This document shows, piece after piece, positions 1 to 9,644 of a stretch of DNA of 64,000 nucleotides. The DNA comes from Meriones unguiculatus (taxonomy: Eukaryota; Chordata; Mammalia; Rodentia; Muridae): assembly GCF_030254825.1 (NCBI RefSeq), contig NC_083358.1:62530646-62594645 (forward strand), given 5' to 3'. The notes under the pieces are model-generated. The model was given only the letters and a program-made list of their open reading frames with translations. It did no database searches and had not been told where the DNA came from. The position numbers and the translations under genes are program-made. The stretch's first letter is position 1. The number at the start of each line of letters is the position of its first letter.

Positions 1-129
1 TTATCTCAAAAAGAAATTATGGCAAATAAACAAAAGCAAAATAAAGCAAAACAAGAAAAATAAAGCAGAAAAGAGGAAAGGCTGAAAATTAATCCAGTGA
101 ATGTTTATTTCAAGAAATATAGGGGAAAA

Positions 130-280
130 GCCAGTGTGATGGTGCATGCCTTTAATCCCAGCACTCAGGGAGGCAGAGACAGGTAGATCTCTCTGAGATC
201 AAGGCCAGCCTCGTCTACAGATTGAGTCCAGGACAACACAGAAAACCCTTCTGGACAGCCCAAACCAAAAACCAAAAACT
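130..280 (+). repeat. B1 SINE
   Basis: Typical rodent B1 (7SL-derived) order: a GGTGCATGCCTTTAATCCC block, CAGCACT, GGAGGCAGAG, AGGCCAGCC and GTCTACAG, then an A-rich end with CCAAA repeats. It has several substitutions relative to the consensus as I remember it, so it is a moderately old copy. Confidence 0.9.
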
Positions 281-942
281 CAAACACTGTAACTGAAAAA
301 TATAAACAGAATATTTAATAAAAATTATGAAATATCAATCAGAATGAAAGAGAACCCACAACAAATACAAGGGAAAAATAAGAACAGCTTTTTCCTTTGA
401 AAAGACTCTTAAGCTGATACAATGATGAAAAGAACAGATACAAATAACCAGCATTCAATTGCAAACTGAGACATCACTACAGACTATAGAAAACTCAAAA
501 TGCTACTGAAAAAATAACACATACAGCTCTATGCCAGAAAGCTGAACATTTAGGTACAATTGATCAATATCTAGAAAAACACATTTCAAAGCTAGAATAA
601 CGTTCGAGAACCTGCACAGTTCCTCAACAAAAGCCCTTCCCAAAACAATTTCTTTAAATCAGGGTGACTACAAATTCTATACGAATCTTCTCAAGGAAGA
701 GAACTGAATATACTCCATAATTCAACTTGCAAGACTGTCATGTCTTTGCTGGTAAGACTTCCAAGGATGATTTTACATAAGGAGAAGTACAGGCTGATTT
801 CTCATACCAATATTAGCTGCAAAGATCCTAAACAGAATAGTAAGGAGGTAACATCTAGTGATGTGTCAGATTACTAGACATCATAAATGTGTCTACTTTG
901 TTCTGGAATGTAAAGCAGTCATAATGCTTAAAGATTAATGGA

Positions 943-1145
943 GGGGCTGGAGGGTTGGCTTAGCGGCTGAGAACACTTGATGATTCTGCAGAGCACCTAG
1001 GCTCAGTTCTTGACATCTACAAATGGTATTTCACCTGTAGCTACAATTCCATTGTCTTGACAGCCTCTTCCGGTCTCCACGAACTCCTGCATGCACGTGG
1101 TGCACATAAATTCATGCATAAGTGTAAATAAGAATAAATTCATAT
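943..1145 (+). repeat. B2/B3-type SINE
   Basis: It starts GGGGCTGGAGGGTTGGCTTA with the tRNA-derived head and continues with GCAGAGCACCTAGGCTCAG, CTCTTCCGGTCTCCACG, CATGCACGTGGTGCACA and an A/T-rich tail with AATAAA. The longer 3' part with the ACGTGGTGCACA word points to B3 rather than young B2. It was inserted into the older L1M, dividing it. Confidence 0.85.
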
Positions 1146-1265
1146 ATATTTAAAACTTTGATCAGTAGATTGCTCATATGAACAAAACAAAAGAGAAAAA
1201 TCATGTTTTCAGTGAGTGAAAATAAAGACAGTTGACAAAATTTAACATTCATTCATGGTTGTGAA

Positions 1266-1926
1266 GTTGTCCTTTATAAATTAAATAAAGGGGATTTTAT
1301 ATAAGTAGACATAGGTCATTTTAAGAAATCATTTATTTTCAACTTGTTTGGAATTTAATAACACCACTAATCACCCAGAACAGTTTCTGGACAATTACAA
1401 ATTATCAGAGATTAGCAGTAAATATTTTTAACATAGATTAATTAATTAATTGAGTTATTAATACTCAGAATTAGCATTTTTATCATTCCTACTTTTCCTA
1501 GAAAACATAAAAGCTGCTTCATAGAATATTTCTGTCTTGTTTCTTATTCAATAAAAATATCTGACAGGATACATCTAATGTACTTTGAAGTATGTGTTCT
1601 TTTAAATGCACTTAATAAATGATCAAGAATAATACAAAATACATATTTACACCAATGACTAAGAAATCAAACCAAACCCCCGACCCTCATGTATAATGTA
1701 TAATTTGAAGTAGGGGGGGATAAAACTTGAAGTGATGGTGACCTCGTGCATGGATCTGGAGTAGGTAACTGTGTTTTTAGACTATTCTCGAAGCACAGAG
1801 AACACTTCTGAAACTATGTGTTGCTTAAAGAATCACTAAATTGTGAAAGGAGGTATAACAAAAGAGTTATTTCCAAAACCACGGTTCTGAAAGCATTCTT
1901 TACTTTTATTGCTTTTAGTTTTTAAA
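1266..1926. other. AT-rich noncoding stretch
   Basis: No open frame of note and no recognisable repeat apart from short A/T runs such as TTAATTAATTAATT near 1437. Confidence 0.5.
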
Positions 1927-2040
1927 ACAGGGTCTCCTTATGAGCCCTGGTTGGTCTCATATCTACTATATTAAGAGTAAATCTGAGCATATAAGAAACC
2001 TCCTACCTCAGTGATTCAGGTAGTAGGGTTATAAATGTAA
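1927..2040 (-). repeat. Degenerate B1-like SINE fragment
   Basis: ACAGGGTCTCCTTATG, then GCCCTGGTTGGTCT, CTCCTACCTCAGTGA and GGGTTATAAATG, match the order of an antisense B1 with heavy divergence. The call is tentative. Confidence 0.4.
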
Positions 2041-2404
2041 ACACATTTGATTGGGAATGAAAATTAGACACTGGGTGATTCTACTAAGAAAAGCAATGAT
2101 AAAATGTGTTCTGATGCCAACATTCTTTAACTTTGCTGTAGAATATAGGCCTTGAACTTTCTTGAAATCAAACTCCACTATGTGTGAAATATCCTAGTCT
2201 TTGGAAATACTGGCATATTTTTTCTCCCTCTTAGTAAGTTACCAAACTTGAGATGAGTAAAGGACAAACCTTTTTTCAAAGTGCTACATTGGGGGTCCCT
2301 GTTTTAGTTTTTAGTATCTATAAGATGAAGATAATAGCAAGAATGATTAATTGCTTTTTCAAAAGAGGTATGTCTGTCATAGACACATCTTTCCCCTTTC
2401 CCCT
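2041..2404. other. Noncoding, nothing recognised
   Basis: A/T-rich DNA running up to the T-rich tail of the older L1. No gene or named repeat was seen. Confidence 0.5.
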
Positions 2405-3233
2405 CACTTATTTGTTTGTTTGTTTATCTATCTATTTAAGCACTTTACAGCCTGAACCTACCCCCCCTCTTTCCTTTCCTCCCAGCCCCACCTTCATTCC
2501 CCTTTCTCCCCATTCTCTCCTCTCCTTCATCTCAGAGAAGGGGAGGTCCCCAAGGAGTACCAACCCATCCTGGCATCTCAAATCATATCAGACCTAAGCA
2601 CATCCTCTCCCACTGAGGCCTGATAAAGCAGTGTAGCTAAGGCAAAGGAATCCAAAGGCAGGCAACAGAGTCAGAGAGAGCCCCTCCTCCCATTTTTAGG
2701 GGACCCATATGTTGGCCAAACTGCACATCTGCACGTATGTAGAAGGTTCTAGGTCCAGCCCATGCAAGCTCTTTGGTTAGTGGTTCAGGTTAGTTCAGGT
2801 TTGGTTAGTGGGCCCAGGTTAGTTTATTCTGTAGGTCTTCTTGTGGTGTCCTTGACCCTTCTGGTTCCCTGTTATTCCTCCTACTCTTCCACAAAAATCC
2901 CAGAGTTCAGCCTATTGTGTGGATGTGGATTTCTGCATCTGTTTTGATCAGCTGCTGGATGAAGCCTTTCAGAAGACAGTTATGCTAGGATCCCGTCTGC
3001 AAGCATAGCAGAGTATCATTAATAGTTACAGGGGTTGTCTCTCTACCATGGGATGGGTCTTAAGTTGGGCTAGTCATTGGTTTGCCATTCCTTCAATCTC
3101 TGCTCCATCCTCATCCCTACACTTCTTGTAGGCAAGACAAATTTTGGGCCAAAGGTGTTATGGGTGGTTGCTGTCCCCCTCCCTCCACTGGAAGTCCCAC
3201 CTGGCTATAGGAAGTGGGGAATTCAGGATTCTT
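2405..3233 (-). mobile_element. Older rodent L1 (Lx-like) 3' UTR, downstream half of a split element
   Basis: Antisense L1 3' UTR: a T-rich tail (about 2411-2437), a pyrimidine-rich tract (2461-2535) that is the polypurine tract on the sense strand, and the usual stretch of degenerate L1 3' UTR up to the insertion point. Its continuation is at 10274-10868, beyond the younger L1. The reconstructed order reads straight through the 15-bp duplicated site, so this element was in place before the younger L1 arrived. Frames are decayed. Confidence 0.75.
3219..3233. repeat. Target-site duplication, copy at the L1 3' end
   Basis: GAATTCAGGATTCTT, identical to 10274-10288. It lies directly next to the L1 poly(A) tail (T-rich on the plus strand), so the exact boundary is ambiguous by a few T. 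Confidence 0.92.
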
Positions 3234-3289
3234 TTTGTTTGTTTGTTTTTTGTTTTTGTTTTTTTTTATTTTTTATTTTTTTTTATCAG
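3234..3289 (-). other. L1 A-rich tail
   Basis: On the minus strand this is an A-rich tail with interspersed T and C, such as AAAAATAAAAAATAAAA and AACAAACAAAC words. The impure tail suggests microsatellite decay since insertion. Confidence 0.85.
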
Positions 3290-3295
3290 TTACAT

Positions 3296-3301
3296 TTTAT
3301 T
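3296..3301 (-). promoter_or_regulatory. L1 polyadenylation signal AATAAA
   Basis: TTTATT on the plus strand reads AATAAA on the L1 sense strand, a few bases upstream of the A-rich tail, as expected for L1. Confidence 0.75.
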
Positions 3302-3335
3302 AACTCTGTATCCCACCCGTGTCCCGATCCCTCAT

Positions 3336-3363
3336 TCCCTCCCAGTCCCTCCCTCCCTCCCTC
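3336..3363 (-). other. Potential G-quadruplex in the L1 3' UTR
   Basis: At least four successive GGG runs with 1-4 nt spacers on the L1 sense strand. G-quadruplex potential in this part of L1 3' UTRs is known for mammals. Here it is read from the sequence only. Confidence 0.6.
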
Positions 3364-3964
3364 ATCTCCACCGTGCCCCTTTCCAAGTCCACTGATAGGG
3401 GGGACCTCCTCCCTATTCATCTGATCCTGTTTTATCAGGTATCTTCAGGACTGGCTACAAAGCCCTCCTCTGTGGCCTAACAGGACTGCTCCTCCCTTCG
3501 GGGGTGGGGAGACCAAAGAACCAGTCATTGAGTTCCTGTTAGAAATAGTCCCTGTTCCCCTCACTTTGGGAAACCGATCGGTTACTGAGCTACCACAGGC
3601 TACTTCTGAGTGGAGGTTCTAGGTTATATCCATACATGGTCCTTGGTTGAATGTCAGTCTCAGAAAAGACCCTGTGCCCAGATATATTTGGTCCTTGTGG
3701 AGCTCCTATCCTTTCCCCATCAGACTAACTCCCCTTCTTTCTTATGATTCCCTGTACTCTGCCAAAGGTTTGGTCATGAGTCTTTGCTTTGAAAACGCTG
3801 CTAGTTAGAGTCTTTCAGATGCGCTCAGTAGACTCCTGTCATACGTTCAATGCACATCCCATCTGTCTTTCTAAATGAGGATTGATCATCTTACCCCATG
3901 TCCGCTCAATTGATTATCTTTTTTAGGTGTATAGATTTCATTATGTTTATCATATCTTATAGGT

Positions 3965-6900
3965 CTATATAAGTGAGTATATCTCATGTTTGTCTTTCTC
4001 CTTCTGGGATATTTCACTCAGAATGATCTTTTCTAGATCCCACCATTTGCCTGCAAATTTCATGATTTCCTCCTTTTTGATTGCTGAGTAGTATTCCATT
4101 GTGTAAAAATACCACAATTTCTGTACCCATTCCACCATTGATGGACATCTGGGTTGTTTCCAGGTTCTGGCTATTACAAATAGAGCTGCTATAAACATGG
4201 TTGAGCAAGTGTCCTTTTTGTGTACTTGAACAAACTTTGGGTATATACCTAGCAGTGGTATAGCTGGGTCTGGAGGAAGCACTATTCCTATTTGTCTTAG
4301 AAAGCGCCAGATAGCTTTCCAGAGTGGTTGTACCAGTTTACATTCCCACCAGCAGTGGAGGAGGGTTCCCCTTTCTCCACAACCTCTCCAGCATGTGTTA
4401 TTGCTTGAGTTTTTCATCTTGGCCATTCTGATGTGTGTAAGGTGATATCTCAGGGTCGTTTTGATTTGCATTTCCCTAATGGCTAGTGAGGTTAAGCATT
4501 TCTTTAAGTGTTTTTCTGCCATTCGATATTCCTCTGTCGAGAATTCTCTGTTTAGCTCTGTTCCCCATTTTTTAATTGGATCACTTGGATTGCTGCTTTT
4601 CAGCTTCTTTAGTTCTTTGTATATACTGGATATTAGTCCTCTGTCAGATAAAGGGTTAGTGAAGATTCTTTCCCAATCTGTAGGCAGTCATTTTGTTTTG
4701 ATGACGGTATCCTTTGCTTTACAGAAACTTTTCAGTTTCATGAAGTCCCATTTATTGATTGTTGCTCTTAGAGCCTGTGCTGTTGGTGTTCTGTTCAGGA
4801 AGTTGTCTCCTGTGCCAATGAGTTCTAGGCTGTTCCCCACTTTTTTTTTCCAATTGATTTAGGATATCTGGTTTTATGTTGAGGTCCTTGATCCACTTTG
4901 ACTTTAGTTTTGTGCAGGGTGATAAATATGGATCTATTTTCATTTTTCTGCATGTAGACATCCAGTTGGTCCAGCACCATTTGTTGAAGATGCTGTCTTT
5001 TTTCCATTGAATGGAATTGGCTTCTTTGTCGAATATTGAGTATTCATAGGTGTGTGGATTTATTTCTGGGTCTTCTATGCGGTTCCATTGATCCTCCTTT
5101 CTGTTTCTATGCCAATACCATGCAGTTTTTATTACTGTTGCCCTGTAGTACAGCTTGAGATCAGGAATGGAGATACCTCCAGATGATCTGTTGTCGTACA
5201 GGATCGTTTTGGAGATTCTGGGTTTTTTGTTTCTCCATATGAAGCTGAGAATCTTTTTTTCAAGGTCTGTAAAGAATTGAGTTGGTATTTTGATGGGAAT
5301 TGCATTGAATCTGTAGATTGCTTTTGGCAGTATGGCCATTTTCACAATGTTAATCCTACCAATCCATGAGCACAGGAGATCTTTCCATCTTCTGATATCT
5401 CAGCCTTTTTGTCTTTGGTATATAGGAGGGCTTCTGATTTTTTTGAGTTGATTTTGTATCCTGCCACTTTGCTGAAGGTGTTTATCAGCTGAAGGAGTTC
5501 TCTGGTTGAATTTTTGGGGTCGCTCATGTATACTATCATATCATCTGCAAATAGTGACACTTTGACCTCTTCCTTTCCAATTTGTATCCCCTTGATCTCC
5601 TTTAGTTGTCTTATTGTTCTGGCTAGGACTTCAAGTACTATGTTGAAGAGATATGGGGACAATGGACAGCCTTGTCTTGTCCCTGATTTCAGTGGGATTG
5701 ATTTAAGTTTCTCTCCATTGAGTTTGATGTTAGCTATAGGCTTGCTATATATTGCCTTTACTATGTTTAGGTATTTGCCTTGTATCCCTGATCTCTCCAA
5801 GACTTTAAACATGAATGGGTGTTGGACTTTGTCAAATGCTTTTTCGGCATCTAAGGAGATGATCATGTGGTTTTTCTCCTTCAGTTTGTTTATGTAGTGG
5901 ATTACATTGATGGATATGTTGAACCACCCTTGCATGCCTGGGATGAAGCCTACTTGGTCATGGTGGATGATATCTTTGATGTGTTCTTGGATTCGGTTTG
6001 CAAGTATTTTATTGAGTATTTTTGCGTCAATGTTCATAAGAGAGATAGGCCTAAAGTTCTCTTTTTTTGTTGGGTCTTTGTGTGGTTTAGGTATTAAGGT
6101 GACTGTGGCTTCATAGAATGAGTTTGGTAGTGTTCCTTCTGTTTCTATTTTGTGGAATAGCTTGAGGAGAATTGGAGTTAGCACTTCTTTGAAGGTCTTG
6201 TAGAATTCTGCGCTGAAGCCATCTGGTCCAGGGCATTTTTGGAGGGGAGACTGTTAATGACTGCTTCGATTTCCTTGGGAGATATAGGGCTATTCAGTCT
6301 TTCTACCTGATCTTGACTTAGTTTTGGTAGATGGAATCTTTCAAGAAAATTATCCATTTCATTTAGATTCTCAAATTTTGTGGCATATAGGCTTTTGTAG
6401 TATGACCTAATAATTGTTTGGATTTCCTCAATGTCTGTGGTTATGTCCCCATTTTCATTTCTGATTTTGCTGATCTGGATAGTTTCTCTCTGCTTTTTAG
6501 TTAGTTTGGCTAAGGGTTTGTCTATCTTGTTGATTTTCTCAAAGAATCAGCTTTTTGTTTCATTGATTCTTTGGATAGTTTTATTTGTTTCTAGTTGATT
6601 GATTTCAGCCCTTAGTTTGATTATTTCCAGCCGTCTGCTCCTCTTGGGTGTATCTGCTTCTTTTTTTTCTAGGGTTTTCAGTTGGGCCATTAAGTTGTTT
6701 GTATGTGATGTTACGAATTTCTTCTTGTAGGCACTTAGTGCTATAAATTTTCCTCTGAGCACTGCTTTCAATGTGTCCCATAAATTTGGGTATGTTGTGC
6801 CTTCCTTTTCATTGAATTCTAGGAAGTCTTTAATTTCTTTCTTTATTTCTTCCTTAACCCAGCTGTCATTGAGTAGTAAGTTGTTCAGTTTCCATGTGCG

Positions 6901-7626
6901 TGTCGGCTTTTTGTTGTTTCTGTTGTTGTTGAGGTCGAGCTTTAGTCCATGGTGGTCAGATAGTATACAAGGGATTATTTCAATCCTTTTGTATCTGTTG
7001 AGGCTTGCTTTGTGGCCCACTATATGGTCTATTTTGGAAAAGGTTCCATGTGGTGCTGAAAAGAAGGTGTACTCTTTTGAGTTTGGGTGAAATGATCTGT
7101 AGACGTCTATTAGGTCCATTTGACTTAGGGATTCTGTGAGTGCTTTTATTTCCCTATTTGGTGTCTGTCTAGTTGATCTGTCCCTTGGTGAGAGTGGAGT
7201 GTTGAAGTCTCCCACTATTAAGGTATTAGGATCAATGTATGATTTAAGCTTTAAGAGTGTTTCATTTACAAATGTCGGTGCTCTTGTATTTGGGGCATAG
7301 ATATTCAAGATTGTGATGTCCTCTTGGTGGATTTTTCCTTTGATGAGAATATAGTGGCCCTCCTTATCTTTTTTGATTAACTTGGGTTGAAAGTCTGTTT
7401 TATTAGATATTAGGATGGCTACTCCAGCTTGTTTTCTGGAACCATTTGCTTGAAAAACAGTTTTCCAGCCCTTTACTCTGAGGTAGTGTTTGTCTTTGTT
7501 GCATAGGTGTGTTTCTTGGATGCAACAGAATGTTGGATCCTGTTTCCTTAACCAATCTGTTAGCCTGTGTCTTTTTATTGGTGAGTTGAGTCCATTGATA
7601 TTGATAGATAATAGTGACCAATGCAT
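3965..7626 (-). pseudogene. ORF2: L1 ORF2 (endonuclease/reverse transcriptase), inactivated
   Basis: ORF2p nicks target DNA and reverse-transcribes L1 RNA at the nick. The N-terminal apurinic-like endonuclease is intact over 359 codons from ATG 7626, with IQETH (residue 36), NIYAPN, GDFN (139-142) and SDHH (223-226) all present. The reverse transcriptase palm keeps FADD (5540-5551). The C-terminal part keeps the CX3CX7HX4C cysteine motif (in the 4522-3965 segment). Lesions in L1 order: TGA replacing Trp at 6547-6549; one base lost in an A run at 6236-6240; an in-frame loss of two codons near 5914; an internal deletion of roughly 136 nt (length 3k+1) near 5398; one base gained in an A run at 4841-4849; and a CGA-to-TGA-type stop at 4688-4690. 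The reading frame ends in TAG at 3965-3967, about three residues earlier than in Mus L1. No full-length protein can be made, but an endonuclease-only product of 359 residues is possible. The usual N-terminal residues before HWSLLSIN are absent, and a TAG lies 27 nt upstream of this ATG in frame. Confidence 0.93.
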
Positions 7627-7702
7627 GTTAGTTCCTTTTGTAATGGAGTCGATGATCTAACCCTGTTTCATTGCTTGTTTTCTTTTCATTTTTGTTGGGA
7701 CA
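7627..7702 (-). other. L1 inter-ORF spacer
   Basis: 76 nt between the ORF1 stop and the first ORF2 ATG, somewhat longer than the roughly 40 nt I recall for Mus L1. The difference may mean that the original ORF2 start was upstream and has been lost. In known L1s ORF2 is translated by reinitiation or termination-reinitiation across this spacer. Confidence 0.7.
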
Positions 7703-8869
7703 TTATCTGTATGCCCTGTTTTCTTGGGTGAATTTGTTTTCATTGGATTGGAGTTTTCCTTCTAGTATCTTCTGTAGGGATGGTTTGCTGTGTAGATATT
7801 GTGTAAATTTAGTTTTGTCATGGAATATTTTGTTTTCTCCATCTATGTTGATTGAAAGCTTTGCAGGGTATAGTAGTCTGGGTTGACATTTGTGATCTCT
7901 TAGAGTCTCCATGATACTTGCCCAGGCCCTTCTGGCTTTCATAGTTTCTGATGAGAAGTCCGGTGTGATTCTGATAGGTCTACCTTCATATGTTACTTGG
8001 CCTTTTTCCCTTGCTGCTTTTAATATCTTTTCTTTGTTCTGTAGATTTAGTGTTTTGACTATGATGTGACGTGATGTGTTTCTTTTCTGGTCTAGTCTAT
8101 TTGGAGTTCTGTAGGCCTCTTGTATATTTATGGACATCTCTTTCTTTAAGTTGGGAAAATTTTCTTCTATGATTTTCTTGAAAATATTTTCTGGACCTTG
8201 GAGTCTGGAGTCTTCTTTTTCGTGAATTCCTATTATTCTTAGATTTTGTCTTTTCATAGCATCCTTGATTTCTTGGATATTTTGTGATTGGAACTTTTCT
8301 GATTTTACTTTTTCTTTGAGAGAAGTATCCATTTCTGCAAGTGTGTCTTCAGCTCCAGAGATTCTCTCTTCCATCTCTTGTATTCTGTTGGTGATGCTTA
8401 CTTTTGTGGTTCCTGATCTTTTCTCCAAGTTCTCCAGCTCAAGGGTTTTCTTATTTTGTGTTTTCTTTATTGATTCTAATTCTGTTTTCATGCCTTGCAC
8501 CATTTCTTTCATGTGTTTGAATTTGGATTCCTGTCTCTCTACAATGGCCTCTATTTCTTTTTTCATTTCCTTCTTATATGCCACTAATTTTTCCTCTACT
8601 TGTGTATCTATTTGTTTGGCTATGTTTGCCTGTGTTTCTTTAAGGATATTGTCTATTTCTTCTTTCTTTGCCTCCAATTGACTGGCCATCTCTTTGAAAG
8701 ACTTGTTCATTTCCTCCTTATGAGCCTCAAATAATTGGGCAAGCATGGCTTTAAAATCATTTTCCTGTGCTTCTGCTGAATTGGTGTATCCATCGATTTT
8801 GGGGTTTGCTGGTGAAGTCATGATGTCCTGATTTATGTTGGAAGTGTTCTTTCGCCTACCTCTGGCCAT
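7703..8869 (-). CDS. ORF1: L1 ORF1p, RNA-binding nucleic-acid chaperone (intact, 388 aa)
   Basis: ORF1p forms trimers that coat L1 RNA and act as a chaperone in the cytoplasmic ribonucleoprotein. The start ATG at 8869 is chosen because MARGRRKN matches the MA(K/R)GKRRN start of other rodent ORF1 proteins. The basic N-terminus (1-25) is followed by a Lys/Glu-rich heptad region (about 38-205) typical of the trimeric coiled coil. Next is the RRM-like domain (about 207-300; NLRIIGIHE at 209-217 and RHIIVKTLN at 267-275) and the C-terminal domain (about 300-370) with REKG (287-290), ITPDFSSETMKARR (301-314) and YPAKLS (334-339), the family RNA-binding signatures. The length is near the family norm (about 340-380). 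There is no premature stop or frameshift. The frame stays open upstream to 9226 with ATG at 9196, so an N-terminally extended form is formally possible. It is likely silenced in somatic cells, as L1s generally are. Confidence 0.9.
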   Translation of the reverse strand: MARGRRKNTSNINQDIMTSPANPKIDGYTNSAEAQENDFKAMLAQLFEAHKEEMNKSFKEMASQLEAKKEEIDNILKETQANIAKQIDTQVEEKLVAYKKEMKKEIEAIVERQESKFKHMKEMVQGMKTELESIKKTQNKKTLELENLEKRSGTTKVSITNRIQEMEERISGAEDTLAEMDTSLKEKVKSEKFQSQNIQEIKDAMKRQNLRIIGIHEKEDSRLQGPENIFKKIIEENFPNLKKEMSINIQEAYRTPNRLDQKRNTSRHIIVKTLNLQNKEKILKAAREKGQVTYEGRPIRITPDFSSETMKARRAWASIMETLRDHKCQPRLLYPAKLSINIDGENKIFHDKTKFTQYLHSKPSLQKILEGKLQSNENKFTQENRAYR

Positions 8870-9404
8870 TGGCTTATCTGAAACCTTCCCTGTTTGTTTT
8901 TGGATTCTGCAGATCAGACTGGTGCTGTCTCTGGTGTCTGGAGAGTTCTTCAGGAAGCTGAGCACTCTCAGCGTGTGCTGAGGACTAGCTGTACCTGTGG
9001 TAGGAAAGTATGCAAACGGGGCAAATGCAAGAGTGTGTGCGCGTGTGCGTGTGTGTGTCTGTGTGTGTAAGTGTGCGTGGATGAGTTTCTCGAGGGACAG
9101 AGTGATGGCTAATGTTGAACCCTTGAGTGTGTGGGAGGGGCTCTGAACTGTATATGTCGCAGGCGCTAATGATGATCGCAGCGCAATTTCTGGCATTAAC
9201 TGTCTTAACTCCTCAATCAGGCCCACAGGGCAGGAACTTCAATGACCCTAGTGCCCCTCTGTTTCCCAAAGTGGGTATGTGGGTGGGAGGGGGGTTCGAT
9301 GCCTGGCTTCTGATTTAGAAGGACCCAGGATCTGGGGAACTGCAGATTCTCAAGGGTGCACTCACTTACAGGCAGGTCTCTTGGCAGAGATCTTGGTATC
9401 CGGG

Positions 9405-9502
9405 GCTCTCTGCTCTCTGGTTTGGCCCTGCTTCTTTGATGTGTTCCGCCAGTTCTGTGCTGCTGTCACTGCCAGGTTCTGAGGTCTTGCTGCAGCTGGA
9501 GA
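9405..9502. repeat. L1 5' UTR repeat unit, copy 1
   Basis: GCTCTCTGCTCTCTGGTTTG and following GGCCCTG, a CCGCCAGTTC(T/A)GTGCTGCT block and CTGGAGA recur in the same order at 9541-9644 (period about 136-142 bp). Confidence 0.75.
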
Positions 9503-9540
9503 TTTCAGGGTGGTCACTTCAGCAGGGATGGGGTAACCAG

Positions 9541-9644
9541 GCTCTCTGTTCTCTGGTTTGGCCCTGGTTAACCTTAAACTGGAGGGCTGTGGTGCCCCGC
9601 CAGTTCAGTGCTGCTCTGCTGCCACGTCCTGCTGTAACTGGAGA
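9541..9644. repeat. L1 5' UTR repeat unit, copy 2
   Basis: Second copy of the unit at 9405-9502, with small indels between the shared blocks. The arrangement resembles the monomer organisation of rodent L1 promoters in miniature. Confidence 0.75.

Larger units (their letters stand above)
1..1265 (+). repeat. Decayed L1M-type LINE-1 ORF2 fragment, interrupted by two SINEs
   Basis: On the plus strand the sequence follows the order of an ancient L1 ORF2: the reverse transcriptase entry region (around 390-560), the stretch before the palm (around 600-850), and after the second SINE a piece resembling the segment that encodes the catalytic-domain Asp-Ala-Glu-Lys block (about 1155-1265). Every frame is broken by many stops and small deletions, so this is an old fossil. 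A B1 SINE (130-280) and a B2/B3 SINE (943-1145) are inserted in it. The family is inferred from word order rather than alignment, and the element may continue past the left edge of the window. Confidence 0.55.
3291..3964 (-). other. L1 3' UTR with G-rich polypurine tract
   Basis: This follows the ORF2 stop. A block of successive GGG runs (plus-strand complement about 3336-3363) is the conserved L1 polypurine tract and could form a G-quadruplex. Related 3' UTR sequence recurs at 36950-37135, 50315-50545 and 61130-61741, which supports the assignment. The poly(A) signal is at 3296-3301. Confidence 0.85.

Noticed and set aside
3965..7626. ORF2 as a working gene read through stops or frameshifts
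   Set aside because: Two stops, two one-base indels and a deletion of about 136 nt cannot all be bypassed, so it is annotated as a pseudogene.
5514..8681. Plus-strand ORFs of 69-138 codons across the L1
   Set aside because: They are antisense shadows of ORF1 and ORF2 coding sequence.
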